From contig DAHVOW010000049.1 of NCBI GenBank assembly GCA_027318585.1, positions 1 through 5,271 of the forward strand: a DNA stretch of 5,271 nucleotides, written 5' to 3'. A program made the translations under genes and the position numbers. The notes beneath the pieces are model-generated. The model worked only from the letters and a program-made list of their open reading frames with translations, made no database searches and was not told the DNA's origin. How positions within the stretch are numbered: position 1 is the first letter of the stretch; the number at the start of each line of letters is the position of its first letter. Source of the stretch: Methanobacteriaceae archaeon (GTDB lineage: Archaea; Methanobacteriota; Methanobacteria; Methanobacteriales; Methanobacteriaceae). Positions 1 to 5,271 of the stretch are shown piece after piece.

Positions 1-643
1 CTACCTGGAACTATCCCGGGATGGATTCCCGGAGACATTCATCATACTGAGTCCCAACCACACCGGCTACGGTAGTCTGGTAAGCACCATGACCACCGGG
101 GCCTGGGAAACACCCTTGGGCCAGGTGGAAATCGACACTGAACTGGCCCGGGAGTTAACCCGCACCAGTATCCTGGACGATGACCCCACTGCCCACTTTA
201 AGGAGCACAGCATCGAGGTGCAGCTACCCTTCCTCCAGTACCTGGAGGAGGACTTCCAGCTGGTACCCATCAGCATGATGATGCAGGATTTAGAAACCTC
301 CCATGAAGTGGGGGAGGCCATACACCAGGCTATAGAAGCCACGGGGAGGGATGTGGTGGTAATAGCCAGCACCGACCTCACCCACTACAAGGCCCAGGAA
401 GTAGCAGCCCAGGAGGACCGGGAAGTCCTCAAGGCCCTGGAGAACCTGGATGAGGAGGCCATGCTGGAGGCAGTGGAGGAGTACAATGTGAACATGTGCG
501 GCTACGGACCAGTAGCTGCCACATTGACCGCCACCAAGCTAATGGGAGCCACCCAGGCTAAGGTACTTAAATATGCTACCAGCGGCGAGACCAGCGGCAA
601 CTACCAGGAAGTGGTGGGATACGCCGCGGCGGTGATACGCTAA
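1..643 (+). CDS. MEMO-family protein (AmmeMemoRadiSam system protein B-like), 5'-truncated by window edge
   Basis: The reading frame is open from base 2 (base 1 is the last base of the preceding codon) to the TAA at 641-643, giving 213 visible residues. The family is usually about 280-290 residues, so roughly 70 N-terminal residues lie outside the window. An in-frame ATG at 89 is internal, because the codons before it already encode the family motif PNHTGYG (53-73). Further hallmarks are WETPLG, EHSIEVQLPFLQ (His at 206-208), STDLTHY (368-388) and NMCGYGP (Cys at 497-499). In human MEMO1 the metal/active-site set is His49, His81 and Cys244. The His of PNHTG and the Cys of MCGYGP match the last two, and the first would be in the missing part. 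The family resembles extradiol dioxygenases and LigB in fold, but its reaction in archaea is not settled. It lies 12 bases upstream of mevalonate kinase, which suggests co-transcription with isoprenoid genes. Family assignment is strong; function is open. Confidence 0.93.
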   Translation, partial: YLELSRDGFPETFIILSPNHTGYGSLVSTMTTGAWETPLGQVEIDTELARELTRTSILDDDPTAHFKEHSIEVQLPFLQYLEEDFQLVPISMMMQDLETSHEVGEAIHQAIEATGRDVVVIASTDLTHYKAQEVAAQEDREVLKALENLDEEAMLEAVEEYNVNMCGYGPVAATLTATKLMGATQAKVLKYATSGETSGNYQEVVGYAAAVIR

Positions 644-650
644 GGACGGT
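642..650 (+). promoter_or_regulatory. Probable ribosome binding site of mevalonate kinase
   Basis: AAGGACGGT overlaps the stop codon of the MEMO gene and lies 5-9 bases before the ATG at 656. It resembles the archaeal Shine-Dalgarno consensus AGGAGGTG interrupted by one base, so it is a moderate rather than strong site. Its overlap with the upstream stop suggests translational coupling. Confidence 0.5.
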
Positions 651-655
651 TAATC

Positions 656-1612
656 ATGAGGGCCGTGGCATCAGCACCAGGCAAGATCATTCTTTTTGGA
701 GAACACGCCGTAGTCTACCATAAACCAGCCCTGGCCATGGCGGTGAACCGCCGGGCCCGGGTGGAGGTGGAAGAAACCGGTGGGGATCAGATCTTCATCA
801 CCCTACCCGACCTGGATGTGGAGGGGGTTCTAGGACCCGGAGGGGAGCTGGAATTTTCAGGAACCGGGAAGGTGGGCATATTAAACTACATCACCCAGGC
901 TGTAAAGCTCCTGCCGGTACCGGGTGGACTGAAGATCCGGGTGAAACTGGAGATACCCATCGGAGCCGGAATGGGATCCTCAGCGGCCATCACCGTGGCC
1001 ACCCTGACCGCCCTGACCCAACTCCGACGAGAAAGTTTAGATAAAACGGCACTGGCCAGCCTAGCCCACCAGGTGGAACTGGAGGTCCAGGGAGCAGCCA
1101 GCCCCATGGACACCGCAGTATCCACCCACGGAGGACTGGTATACCTCCACGGTCAAGGGGAAGTGGAGAACCTGGAATTACCAGGAGAACTACCCCTGGT
1201 GGTGGCCTACACCAGTTACCGGGGAAACACCGGAGAACTGGTGGCCGGAGTCCGGCACCGACGGGACCTTTACCCCCGGGTGGTGGACCCCATCCTGGAG
1301 GCCATGGAAATGGTCACCCAGAGGGCCCGGAAGGCCCTCCAGGAGGAGGATGAAGAGGTCCTGGGGGATCTTTTAAACATCAACCAGGGACTCCTGGATG
1401 CCCTGGGAGTTAACACCCCGGAACTAAGCCGGATGGTGTATTTGGCCCGCAGCGCCGGGGCCCGGGGATCCAAGATCACCGGAGCCGGAGGCGGTGGCAG
1501 TATCATAGCTTACGCCCCGGGGAAGACCCAGAAAGTACTAAAAAAACTTCAAGAAGAGGAGGAAGCCTTCCCGGTGGGACTGTCCCACCAGGGAGTGGAA
1601 CTAGAAGACTAG
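656..1612 (+). CDS. mvk: Mevalonate kinase (GHMP kinase family)
   Basis: This cytoplasmic enzyme phosphorylates mevalonate with ATP to mevalonate 5-phosphate, an early step of archaeal isoprenoid synthesis. The 318-residue length is normal for archaeal mevalonate kinase. All three GHMP motifs are visible: N-terminal APGKIILFGEHAVVY (residues 7-21, Lys10), the phosphate-binding loop PIGAGMGSSAA (101-111) and C-terminal KITGAGGGGS (273-282). The probable catalytic Asp152 lies in SPMDTAVSTHGG, and HQVELEVQG (138-146) supplies the conserved Glu141. GEHAVVY together with SPMDT separates mevalonate kinase from homoserine kinase, galactokinase and the diphosphomevalonate decarboxylase branch. The ATG at 656 leaves only six residues before APGKI, as in relatives, and has a ribosome binding site. 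The gene lies 12 bases after the MEMO gene and 5 bases before isopentenyl phosphate kinase, so it is very likely in the same transcript. Nothing looks broken or truncated. Confidence 0.96.
   Translation: MRAVASAPGKIILFGEHAVVYHKPALAMAVNRRARVEVEETGGDQIFITLPDLDVEGVLGPGGELEFSGTGKVGILNYITQAVKLLPVPGGLKIRVKLEIPIGAGMGSSAAITVATLTALTQLRRESLDKTALASLAHQVELEVQGAASPMDTAVSTHGGLVYLHGQGEVENLELPGELPLVVAYTSYRGNTGELVAGVRHRRDLYPRVVDPILEAMEMVTQRARKALQEEDEEVLGDLLNINQGLLDALGVNTPELSRMVYLARSAGARGSKITGAGGGGSIIAYAPGKTQKVLKKLQEEEEAFPVGLSHQGVELED
1573..1589 (+). other. Short inverted repeat (7-bp stem, 3-base loop) near the end of mvk
   Basis: GGTGGGA (1573-1579) and TCCCACC (1583-1589) are perfect reverse complements around the loop CTG. 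The hairpin lies inside the last codons of mevalonate kinase and ends 28 bases before the ATG of isopentenyl phosphate kinase. No U-rich tract follows, so it is not an intrinsic terminator. One or two stems of this size are expected by chance in a window of this length, so a function is only a possibility. Confidence 0.3.
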
Positions 1613-1617
1613 GTCAA

Positions 1618-2418
1618 ATGATAATACTCAAACTGGGGGGCAGCATCATAACCTGTAAAGGTGAGGTGCAGCCCACCCTCAACCAGGAGAACCTGGACCG
1701 CATCAGCCAGGAGATCCGAAACTCCCAGGTGAAGGAGTTACTAATAATACACGGTGCCGGGTCCTACGGACACCCCCCGGCCCATCACTACCAGATAGGA
1801 TCCCCTCTAAAGGATGAGAAGGACCTGGAACAGAAAAGGGAGGGCTTCTGTGTAACCCACCAGTTGGTGCAGGAGCTTAACCTGGCGGTGTGCCGGGCCC
1901 TCATCACCGCGGGAATTCCCGCCGCACCCTTATCACCATCATCATTTATTCACACTCATAATAAGAGAATCACCGACTTTAAAACCGATTTAATAACTGA
2001 ATACCTGGATCTGGGACTGGTACCCGTACTCTACGGGGATGTGGTCCTGGACCGGGACCTGAAGATCAGAATGGCAGTGCTCTCCGGAGACCAGATCCTG
2101 CAGTACTTAGCTGGAAAGCTAAAAGCAGAACGGGTTATCCTGGGCACTGACGTTGACGGAATTTACAACAGGAACCCCAAAACCCACCCCAACGCCCAGC
2201 TCATACCCCTAGTAACCCCTGAGGATGAATTGAATTTCCTGGAGGGAGCCCACACCGTGGATGTCACCGGGGGTATGGGTGGAAAAGTGAAGGAGCTTTT
2301 AAGACTAGCCGAGAAAGAGGTGGAGTCCCAGATAATCAATCTTAACACAGAGGGACTCCTGGAAAGGGCGCTTATGGGAGACAAGGTACCGGGAACCTGG
2401 ATAAAAAAGACAAAATAA
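1618..2418 (+). CDS. ipk: Isopentenyl phosphate kinase (amino acid kinase superfamily)
   Basis: The enzyme phosphorylates isopentenyl phosphate with ATP to isopentenyl diphosphate, the last phosphorylation of the archaeal-type modified mevalonate pathway. The 266 residues match the usual 250-270. From the N-terminus the protein shows ILKLGGSIIT (residues 3-12, Lys5), Lys14, the glycine-rich HGAGSYGHP (45-53), LVPVLYGDVV (134-143), LSGDQ (155-159), LGTDVDGIY (175-183) and DVTGGMGGK (215-223). His52 in the GHP triplet matches the His60 that contacts substrate in the M. jannaschii enzyme; this His separates IPK from acetylglutamate and other amino acid kinases. The ATG at 1618 puts KLGGS at the expected position, but the only Shine-Dalgarno-like bases (AGGT, 1611-1614) are just 3 bases away. 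Translation may therefore depend on coupling to mevalonate kinase, whose stop is 5 bases upstream. A stretch at about 1931-1990 is much richer in A+T than the rest of the gene, but the reading frame and motifs are intact. Confidence 0.95.
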   Translation: MIILKLGGSIITCKGEVQPTLNQENLDRISQEIRNSQVKELLIIHGAGSYGHPPAHHYQIGSPLKDEKDLEQKREGFCVTHQLVQELNLAVCRALITAGIPAAPLSPSSFIHTHNKRITDFKTDLITEYLDLGLVPVLYGDVVLDRDLKIRMAVLSGDQILQYLAGKLKAERVILGTDVDGIYNRNPKTHPNAQLIPLVTPEDELNFLEGAHTVDVTGGMGGKVKELLRLAEKEVESQIINLNTEGLLERALMGDKVPGTWIKKTK

Positions 2419-2422
2419 AGGA
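2418..2422 (+). promoter_or_regulatory. Probable ribosome binding site of fni
   Basis: AAGGA starts on the last base of the isopentenyl phosphate kinase stop codon and lies 10 bases before the ATG at 2433. It is a short and slightly distant match to the archaeal Shine-Dalgarno consensus, within an A-rich 14-base spacer. Confidence 0.45.
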
Positions 2423-2432
2423 TAAGAGAAAT

Positions 2433-3488
2433 ATGATTTCAGATAGAAAACTGGAGCACCTGCATTTATGCTTGCACTCCGATGTGGAATACCACAAAAA
2501 AACCGGACTAATGGATGTGGAACTAGTCCACCGGGCCCTGCCCGAGGTAGATATGAGGGATATTGATCTCTCCTGCCGTTTACTAGGCAAGGAAATGGAC
2601 GCTCCACTCATCATCACCGCCATCACTGGAGGACATCCCAACTCCCGGGAGGTGAACCGGAAACTGGCCAGAGCCGCCGCCCAATATGGCATCGGCATGG
2701 GACTGGGCAGTCAACGAGCCGGAATTGAAAACCCGGAGTTAGCACCCACCTACACGGTGGCCCGGGAGGAAGCCCCGGAGATCCTGCTGTGGGGTAACAT
2801 CGGCACTGCCCAGCTGGACCTGGCCCCTGATGCGGTGGACATGATGGACCTGGATGCCCTGGCCGTGCACCTCAACCCCTTACAGGAGGCCATCCAACCC
2901 GAAGGGGACCTGAATAGCCAGGGATCCCTGGAGGGTATACAGGAAACCGCCCGGGACCTGGAGATGCCCCTTGTAGTTAAGGAAACCGGAGCCGGGATAC
3001 GGGGCGAGGAAGCCCACCTCTTAGAAAGGGCTGGAGTAGCCGCCCTGGATGTGGCTGGAGCTGGAGGAACCAGCTGGGCTGCTGTGGAGGCCTACCGTTC
3101 CCATGAAAAGGGGATGGGAGAACTCTTCTGGGACTGGGGAATACCCACCGCTGCCTGCACCGTGGAGGCAGTGCAAACGGTACAGATACCAGTAATATCA
3201 TCAGGAGGAATACGCAGCGGATTAGACGCTGCCAAGGCCCTGGCCCTAGGTGCCAGTGCGGTGGGAATAGCTCTACCAGCACTTAAAACCTGCTGCCAGG
3301 GTGAACAAGCCCTGGACAACTACCTGGAACGTTTCCTGCAGGAACTGCAGGTGGCCATGTTCCTGGTGGGGGCTAGCAACTTAAAGGATCTTAAAAAGGC
3401 CGATCTGGTCATCCGGGGGGAAACCCTGGAATGGCTTAACCAGAGAGGATATGAAACCCAGTACTATGCAAGGAGGTCATGGTTATGA
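2433..3488 (+). CDS. fni: Type 2 isopentenyl-diphosphate delta-isomerase (FMN-dependent)
   Basis: The enzyme interconverts IPP and DMAPP using reduced FMN and Mg2+, supplying the allylic primer for chain elongation. Its 351 residues match the family's usual 345-370. The TIM-barrel signatures appear in order: DRKLEHL (residues 4-10), IITAITGGHPN (60-70), GLGSQRAGIENPEL (90-103), NIGTAQLDL (122-130), ALAVHLNPLQE (142-152), QPEGD (155-159), VVKETGAGI (181-189), DVAGAGGTSWAAVEA (206-220) and ISSGGIRSGLDAAKALALGA (255-274). Gln155 and Glu157 in QPEGD correspond to the conserved substrate- and Mg-binding pair, and SGGIRSG plus AGAGGTSW form the FMN-phosphate cradle. It is unrelated to the Nudix-type (type 1) isomerase. 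The final codons GCA AGG AGG TCA carry the ribosome binding site of the next gene, and its stop overlaps the next start as ATGA. The ATG at 2433 places the N-terminal RK..HL motif where relatives have it. Confidence 0.96.
   Translation: MISDRKLEHLHLCLHSDVEYHKKTGLMDVELVHRALPEVDMRDIDLSCRLLGKEMDAPLIITAITGGHPNSREVNRKLARAAAQYGIGMGLGSQRAGIENPELAPTYTVAREEAPEILLWGNIGTAQLDLAPDAVDMMDLDALAVHLNPLQEAIQPEGDLNSQGSLEGIQETARDLEMPLVVKETGAGIRGEEAHLLERAGVAALDVAGAGGTSWAAVEAYRSHEKGMGELFWDWGIPTAACTVEAVQTVQIPVISSGGIRSGLDAAKALALGASAVGIALPALKTCCQGEQALDNYLERFLQELQVAMFLVGASNLKDLKKADLVIRGETLEWLNQRGYETQYYARRSWL
3472..3477 (+). promoter_or_regulatory. Strong Shine-Dalgarno site that fixes the RNase J start
   Basis: GGAGGT, within AAGGAGGT, is the best Shine-Dalgarno match in the window and lies inside the last codons of fni. 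It is 7 bases before the ATG at 3485, an optimal distance, but only 1 base before the upstream in-frame ATG at 3479, which is too close for initiation. It therefore selects 3485 as the RNase J start. Confidence 0.85.
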
Positions 3489-4834
3489 GTGTGGAAGTAA
3501 TTGCCGTGGGTGGCTATGAAGAAGTAGGAAAGAACATGTCGGCAGTGAAGGTCGGCGAGGACGTCATCATCTTCGATATGGGCATCAACCTGGACCGTAT
3601 ACACGTCCATGAGGACACGGTCATCGACCGGATGCACAGTCTGGATCTGATCGAACGGGGAGTGATCCCGGATGACACCTTGATGAAGGAAGTGGATGGT
3701 AAGGTACGGGCCATAGTCTTCAGTCACGGCCACCTGGACCATATCGGGGCGGTGGCCAAACTAGCCCACCGCTACGAGGCACCCCTCATCGGAACCCCCT
3801 ACACCATGGGTCTGGTGGAGCAGCAGATCAAGGGGGAGAAGAAGTTCAAGGTAACCAACCCCCGGCAGATCCTAAACCCCGGGGAGAAGTGCCAGATATC
3901 ACCGGACATCACCCTGGAGTTCGTACGCACCACTCACAGTATACCCCAAACCGTTAATCCGGTTCTCCATACCTCGGAGGGTATAATCGTCTACGCCATG
4001 GACTTCAAATTCGATGATCACCAGATGATATCCCCACCACCGGATTACAAACGTCTCCGGGAGCTGGGAAGACAGGGGGTTCTGGCCCTGATAGTGGAAA
4101 CCACCCGGATGACTGACAACAAGGAGGAGAAAACCTACTCCGAGAAGATCGCCCGGGTGGCCCTGCGGGATATTATGAAACAGCCCATGCAGGAGGAAAA
4201 TGGACTCATCGTCACCACCTTCTCCAGCCACATCGAACGTATACAGGCCATCTGCAACATATCCCAGGAAAGTGAACGGGAAATACTCCTCCTGGGCCGT
4301 AGTATGGAACGTTTCGGCAGCATCGCCGAGAAGATGGGCCTGTTAAAACTGCCGGACAATGCCCATGTCTACGGCAGTCCCAAGGCCGTGAACCGGGCCC
4401 TGGCCCGGGTGGAGGATAAACGGGAGAACTTCATAATAGTGGCCACCGGCCACCAGGGAGAACCCGACGCCCTCCTGCCCCGGATCGCCAGTGGCAAAAC
4501 CCAGTTCAACGTACAAGCCGATGACAACGTGGTGATCTCCGCACCCATCATACCCAACCCCCTGAACGTGGCCAACCGCAGCTTCATGGAACGCCGACTT
4601 AAAGGCAGTGGGGCCAGGATATACACCAACGCCCACGTATCAGGACACGCTGGTCCCGAGGACCACCGGGACTTCATCCGCATGCTCAACCCCCAGCACA
4701 TCATACCCGCCCATGGACACCTGGAGATGATCTCCAGCTACACCGAACTGGCCGAGGAGGAGGGATACAAGTTGGGTAACGATATTCACATCCTGCGAAA
4801 CGGGCAGGCACAGGTATTCAACGGGGGAATTTAA
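3485..4834 (+). CDS. rnj: Archaeal ribonuclease J (beta-CASP metallo-beta-lactamase nuclease)
   Basis: The protein is a zinc-dependent nuclease of the RNase J/beta-CASP family; euryarchaeal members are 5'-3' exoribonucleases, some with endonuclease activity, acting in cytoplasmic RNA processing and decay. The chosen ATG gives 449 residues starting MSVEVIAVGGYEEVGKN. The upstream in-frame ATG at 3479 would add two residues but is too close to the Shine-Dalgarno site. Metallo-beta-lactamase motifs are HGHLDHIG (residues 81-88; His81, His83, Asp85, His86), THSIPQ (His151), AMDFKFD (Asp173) and IIPAHGH (His410). The beta-CASP insert lies roughly between 200 and 375, with IVETTRM (203-209), YGSPKAVNR (296-304), ATGHQGEPDA (320-329) and the late HVSGHAG (384-390, His388). 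Length and the lack of a bacterial C-terminal dimerisation domain point to archaeal RNase J. There is no N-terminal KH domain, which excludes the aCPSF1/2 branch. It overlaps fni by 4 bases (ATGA) and idsA by 1 base (TAATG), so translation of all three is probably coupled. Confidence 0.94.
   Translation: MSVEVIAVGGYEEVGKNMSAVKVGEDVIIFDMGINLDRIHVHEDTVIDRMHSLDLIERGVIPDDTLMKEVDGKVRAIVFSHGHLDHIGAVAKLAHRYEAPLIGTPYTMGLVEQQIKGEKKFKVTNPRQILNPGEKCQISPDITLEFVRTTHSIPQTVNPVLHTSEGIIVYAMDFKFDDHQMISPPPDYKRLRELGRQGVLALIVETTRMTDNKEEKTYSEKIARVALRDIMKQPMQEENGLIVTTFSSHIERIQAICNISQESEREILLLGRSMERFGSIAEKMGLLKLPDNAHVYGSPKAVNRALARVEDKRENFIIVATGHQGEPDALLPRIASGKTQFNVQADDNVVISAPIIPNPLNVANRSFMERRLKGSGARIYTNAHVSGHAGPEDHRDFIRMLNPQHIIPAHGHLEMISSYTELAEEEGYKLGNDIHILRNGQAQVFNGGI
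4823..4827 (+). promoter_or_regulatory. Weak ribosome binding site of idsA
   Basis: Five consecutive G bases lie 6 bases before the ATG at 4834, inside the end of the RNase J gene. They pair only partly with the archaeal anti-Shine-Dalgarno sequence (G-U pairs needed). Initiation may rely on ribosomes re-starting at the overlapping TAATG stop/start. Confidence 0.35.
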
Positions 4835-5271
4835 TGGAAGTAACGGAGATACTGGAAAAGTACTCCAGAGGCGTGCAGGATGAGATAAACAAAGCCCTGT
4901 CCACAGTGGACCCCCAGGACCTGCAGGACGCATCACAGCACCTGGTTAAAGCCGGGGGTAAGATGATACGACCCGCCCTGGCGGTGCTATCCGCCGAGGC
5001 CGTAGGGGGTCAGGGCCAGCATGCCCTGAAGGCTGCTGCTGCAGTGGAGCTGATACACACCTTCAGTTTAATACATGATGACATCATGGACCAGGATGAG
5101 AAACGCCGGGGCCAGCCCTCGGTGCACATGATCTGGGGAGATGCCATGGCCATCCTGGCCGGGGACACCCTGTTCTCCAAGGCCTACGAGACGGTTCTGT
5201 GGACGGAAGCTGATGGAGTGGACAGCCACCTGGTGGTGGAGGCCCTGCAGACCGTGGTGGATAGTTGTGTT
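4834..5271 (+). CDS. idsA: Geranylgeranyl/farnesyl diphosphate synthase (short-chain prenyltransferase), 3'-truncated by window edge
   Basis: This trans-prenyltransferase condenses IPP with DMAPP and growing allylic diphosphates to FPP (C15) and GGPP (C20), precursors of archaeal ether lipids. The window holds 146 residues of an enzyme that is usually about 325 long. Visible are the IPP-binding segment KAGGKMIRP (residues 39-47), the first aspartate-rich motif DDIMD (82-86) with HDD before it, and the following RRGQPSVH (91-98) and AILAGDTLF (106-114). The second aspartate-rich motif lies beyond the window. The fifth residue before DDIMD is Phe77; in archaeal GGPP synthases a bulky aromatic here limits chain length to about C20, so a GGPP or mixed FPP/GGPP product is expected, as reported for the Methanothermobacter enzyme. 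The ATG overlaps the RNase J stop by one base (TAATG), and an N-terminus of 38 residues before KAGGK is normal. The exact product cannot be fixed from half a protein. Confidence 0.95.
   Translation, partial: MEVTEILEKYSRGVQDEINKALSTVDPQDLQDASQHLVKAGGKMIRPALAVLSAEAVGGQGQHALKAAAAVELIHTFSLIHDDIMDQDEKRRGQPSVHMIWGDAMAILAGDTLFSKAYETVLWTEADGVDSHLVVEALQTVVDSCV

Larger units (their letters stand above)
1..5271 (+). other. Probable single isoprenoid/RNase J operon
   Basis: Six consecutive genes share one strand with gaps of 12, 5 and 14 bases followed by overlaps of 4 and 1 bases. No spacer can hold a complete archaeal promoter with BRE and TATA elements plus a leader, and no U-rich terminator is present. 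The simplest reading is one transcript starting left of the window and continuing past the right edge; promoters hidden inside coding sequence cannot be excluded. The content groups four isoprenoid enzymes with a MEMO-family protein and RNase J. Confidence 0.8.

Noticed and set aside
89..643. ATG at 89 as the start of a complete 184-residue protein
   Set aside because: The frame is open to the left edge and codons 53-73 encode the conserved PNHTGYG motif, so this Met is internal.
914..923. 10-base palindrome CCGGTACCGG in mvk
   Set aside because: It is a single occurrence inside coding sequence; GGTACC recurs elsewhere (near 263, 2020 and 2385) through common codon pairs, with no operator-like pairing or spacing.
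2395..2435. A-rich ipk-fni junction as a possible promoter or terminator
   Set aside because: It has A-runs but no TATA/BRE-like element at a proper distance from fni and no U-tract on the coding strand; it is explained by Lys codons plus a short spacer.
2305..2607. Minus-strand open frame of 100 codons across the ipk-fni junction
   Set aside because: It is antisense to two well-supported genes, has no recognisable domain or convincing ribosome binding site, and its composition follows the opposite-strand genes. The other minus-strand frames are rejected on the same grounds.
1..3331. Shared 11-base string CTACCTGGAAC at the left edge and near 3320
   Set aside because: Both copies encode Tyr-Leu-Glu with the same favoured codons; no flanking similarity supports a true repeat.
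3335..3351. Perfect inverted repeat CCTGCAG-GAA-CTGCAGG inside fni
   Set aside because: It is mid-gene, codes for ordinary family sequence, is not followed by U residues, and stems of this size are expected by chance.
4393..4408. GC-rich inverted repeat CCGGGC-CCTG-GCCCGG in the RNase J gene
   Set aside because: It follows from C/G-ending codons for an Asn-Arg-Ala-Leu-Ala-Arg stretch and shows no regulatory context.

Overview
The window is a tightly packed run of six genes, all on the + strand, from a methanogenic archaeon. The gene set and order (MEMO-family protein, mevalonate kinase, isopentenyl phosphate kinase, type 2 IPP isomerase, archaeal RNase J, short-chain prenyl diphosphate synthase) match what I recall of the Methanobacteriales, for example the Methanothermobacter idsA region. 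Frequent ATA isoleucine codons and an AGGAGGT-type Shine-Dalgarno site fit that group. GC content looks like the mid-50s per cent by eye, which is high for many Methanobacterium, so I do not name a genus or species.

Layout: 1-643 is the C-terminal three quarters of a MEMO/AmmeMemoRadiSam B-type protein, cut by the left edge. 656-1612 is mevalonate kinase, 1618-2418 isopentenyl phosphate kinase and 2433-3488 FMN-dependent IPP isomerase. 3485-4834 is archaeal RNase J, and 4834 to the right edge is the N-terminal part of a geranylgeranyl/farnesyl diphosphate synthase. Gaps are 12, 5 and 14 bases, followed by a 4-base and a 1-base overlap. There is no room for a conventional promoter or terminator between genes and no non-coding stretch longer than 14 bases. 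I see no tRNA, rRNA, mobile element, CRISPR array or attachment site.

The genes work together in making archaeal membrane lipids. Mevalonate kinase makes mevalonate 5-phosphate. Enzymes encoded elsewhere convert this to isopentenyl phosphate. IPK phosphorylates that to IPP, Fni equilibrates IPP with DMAPP, and IdsA condenses them into the C15/C20 chains used for ether lipids. Two genes are not classical members of the pathway: the MEMO-family gene, whose biochemical role is unsettled, and RNase J, a 5'-3' exoribonuclease/endonuclease that sits between two lipid genes and overlaps both. These are the most interesting features of an otherwise conserved, recognisable archaeal isoprenoid operon. 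I found no convincing evidence of a wholly new system.
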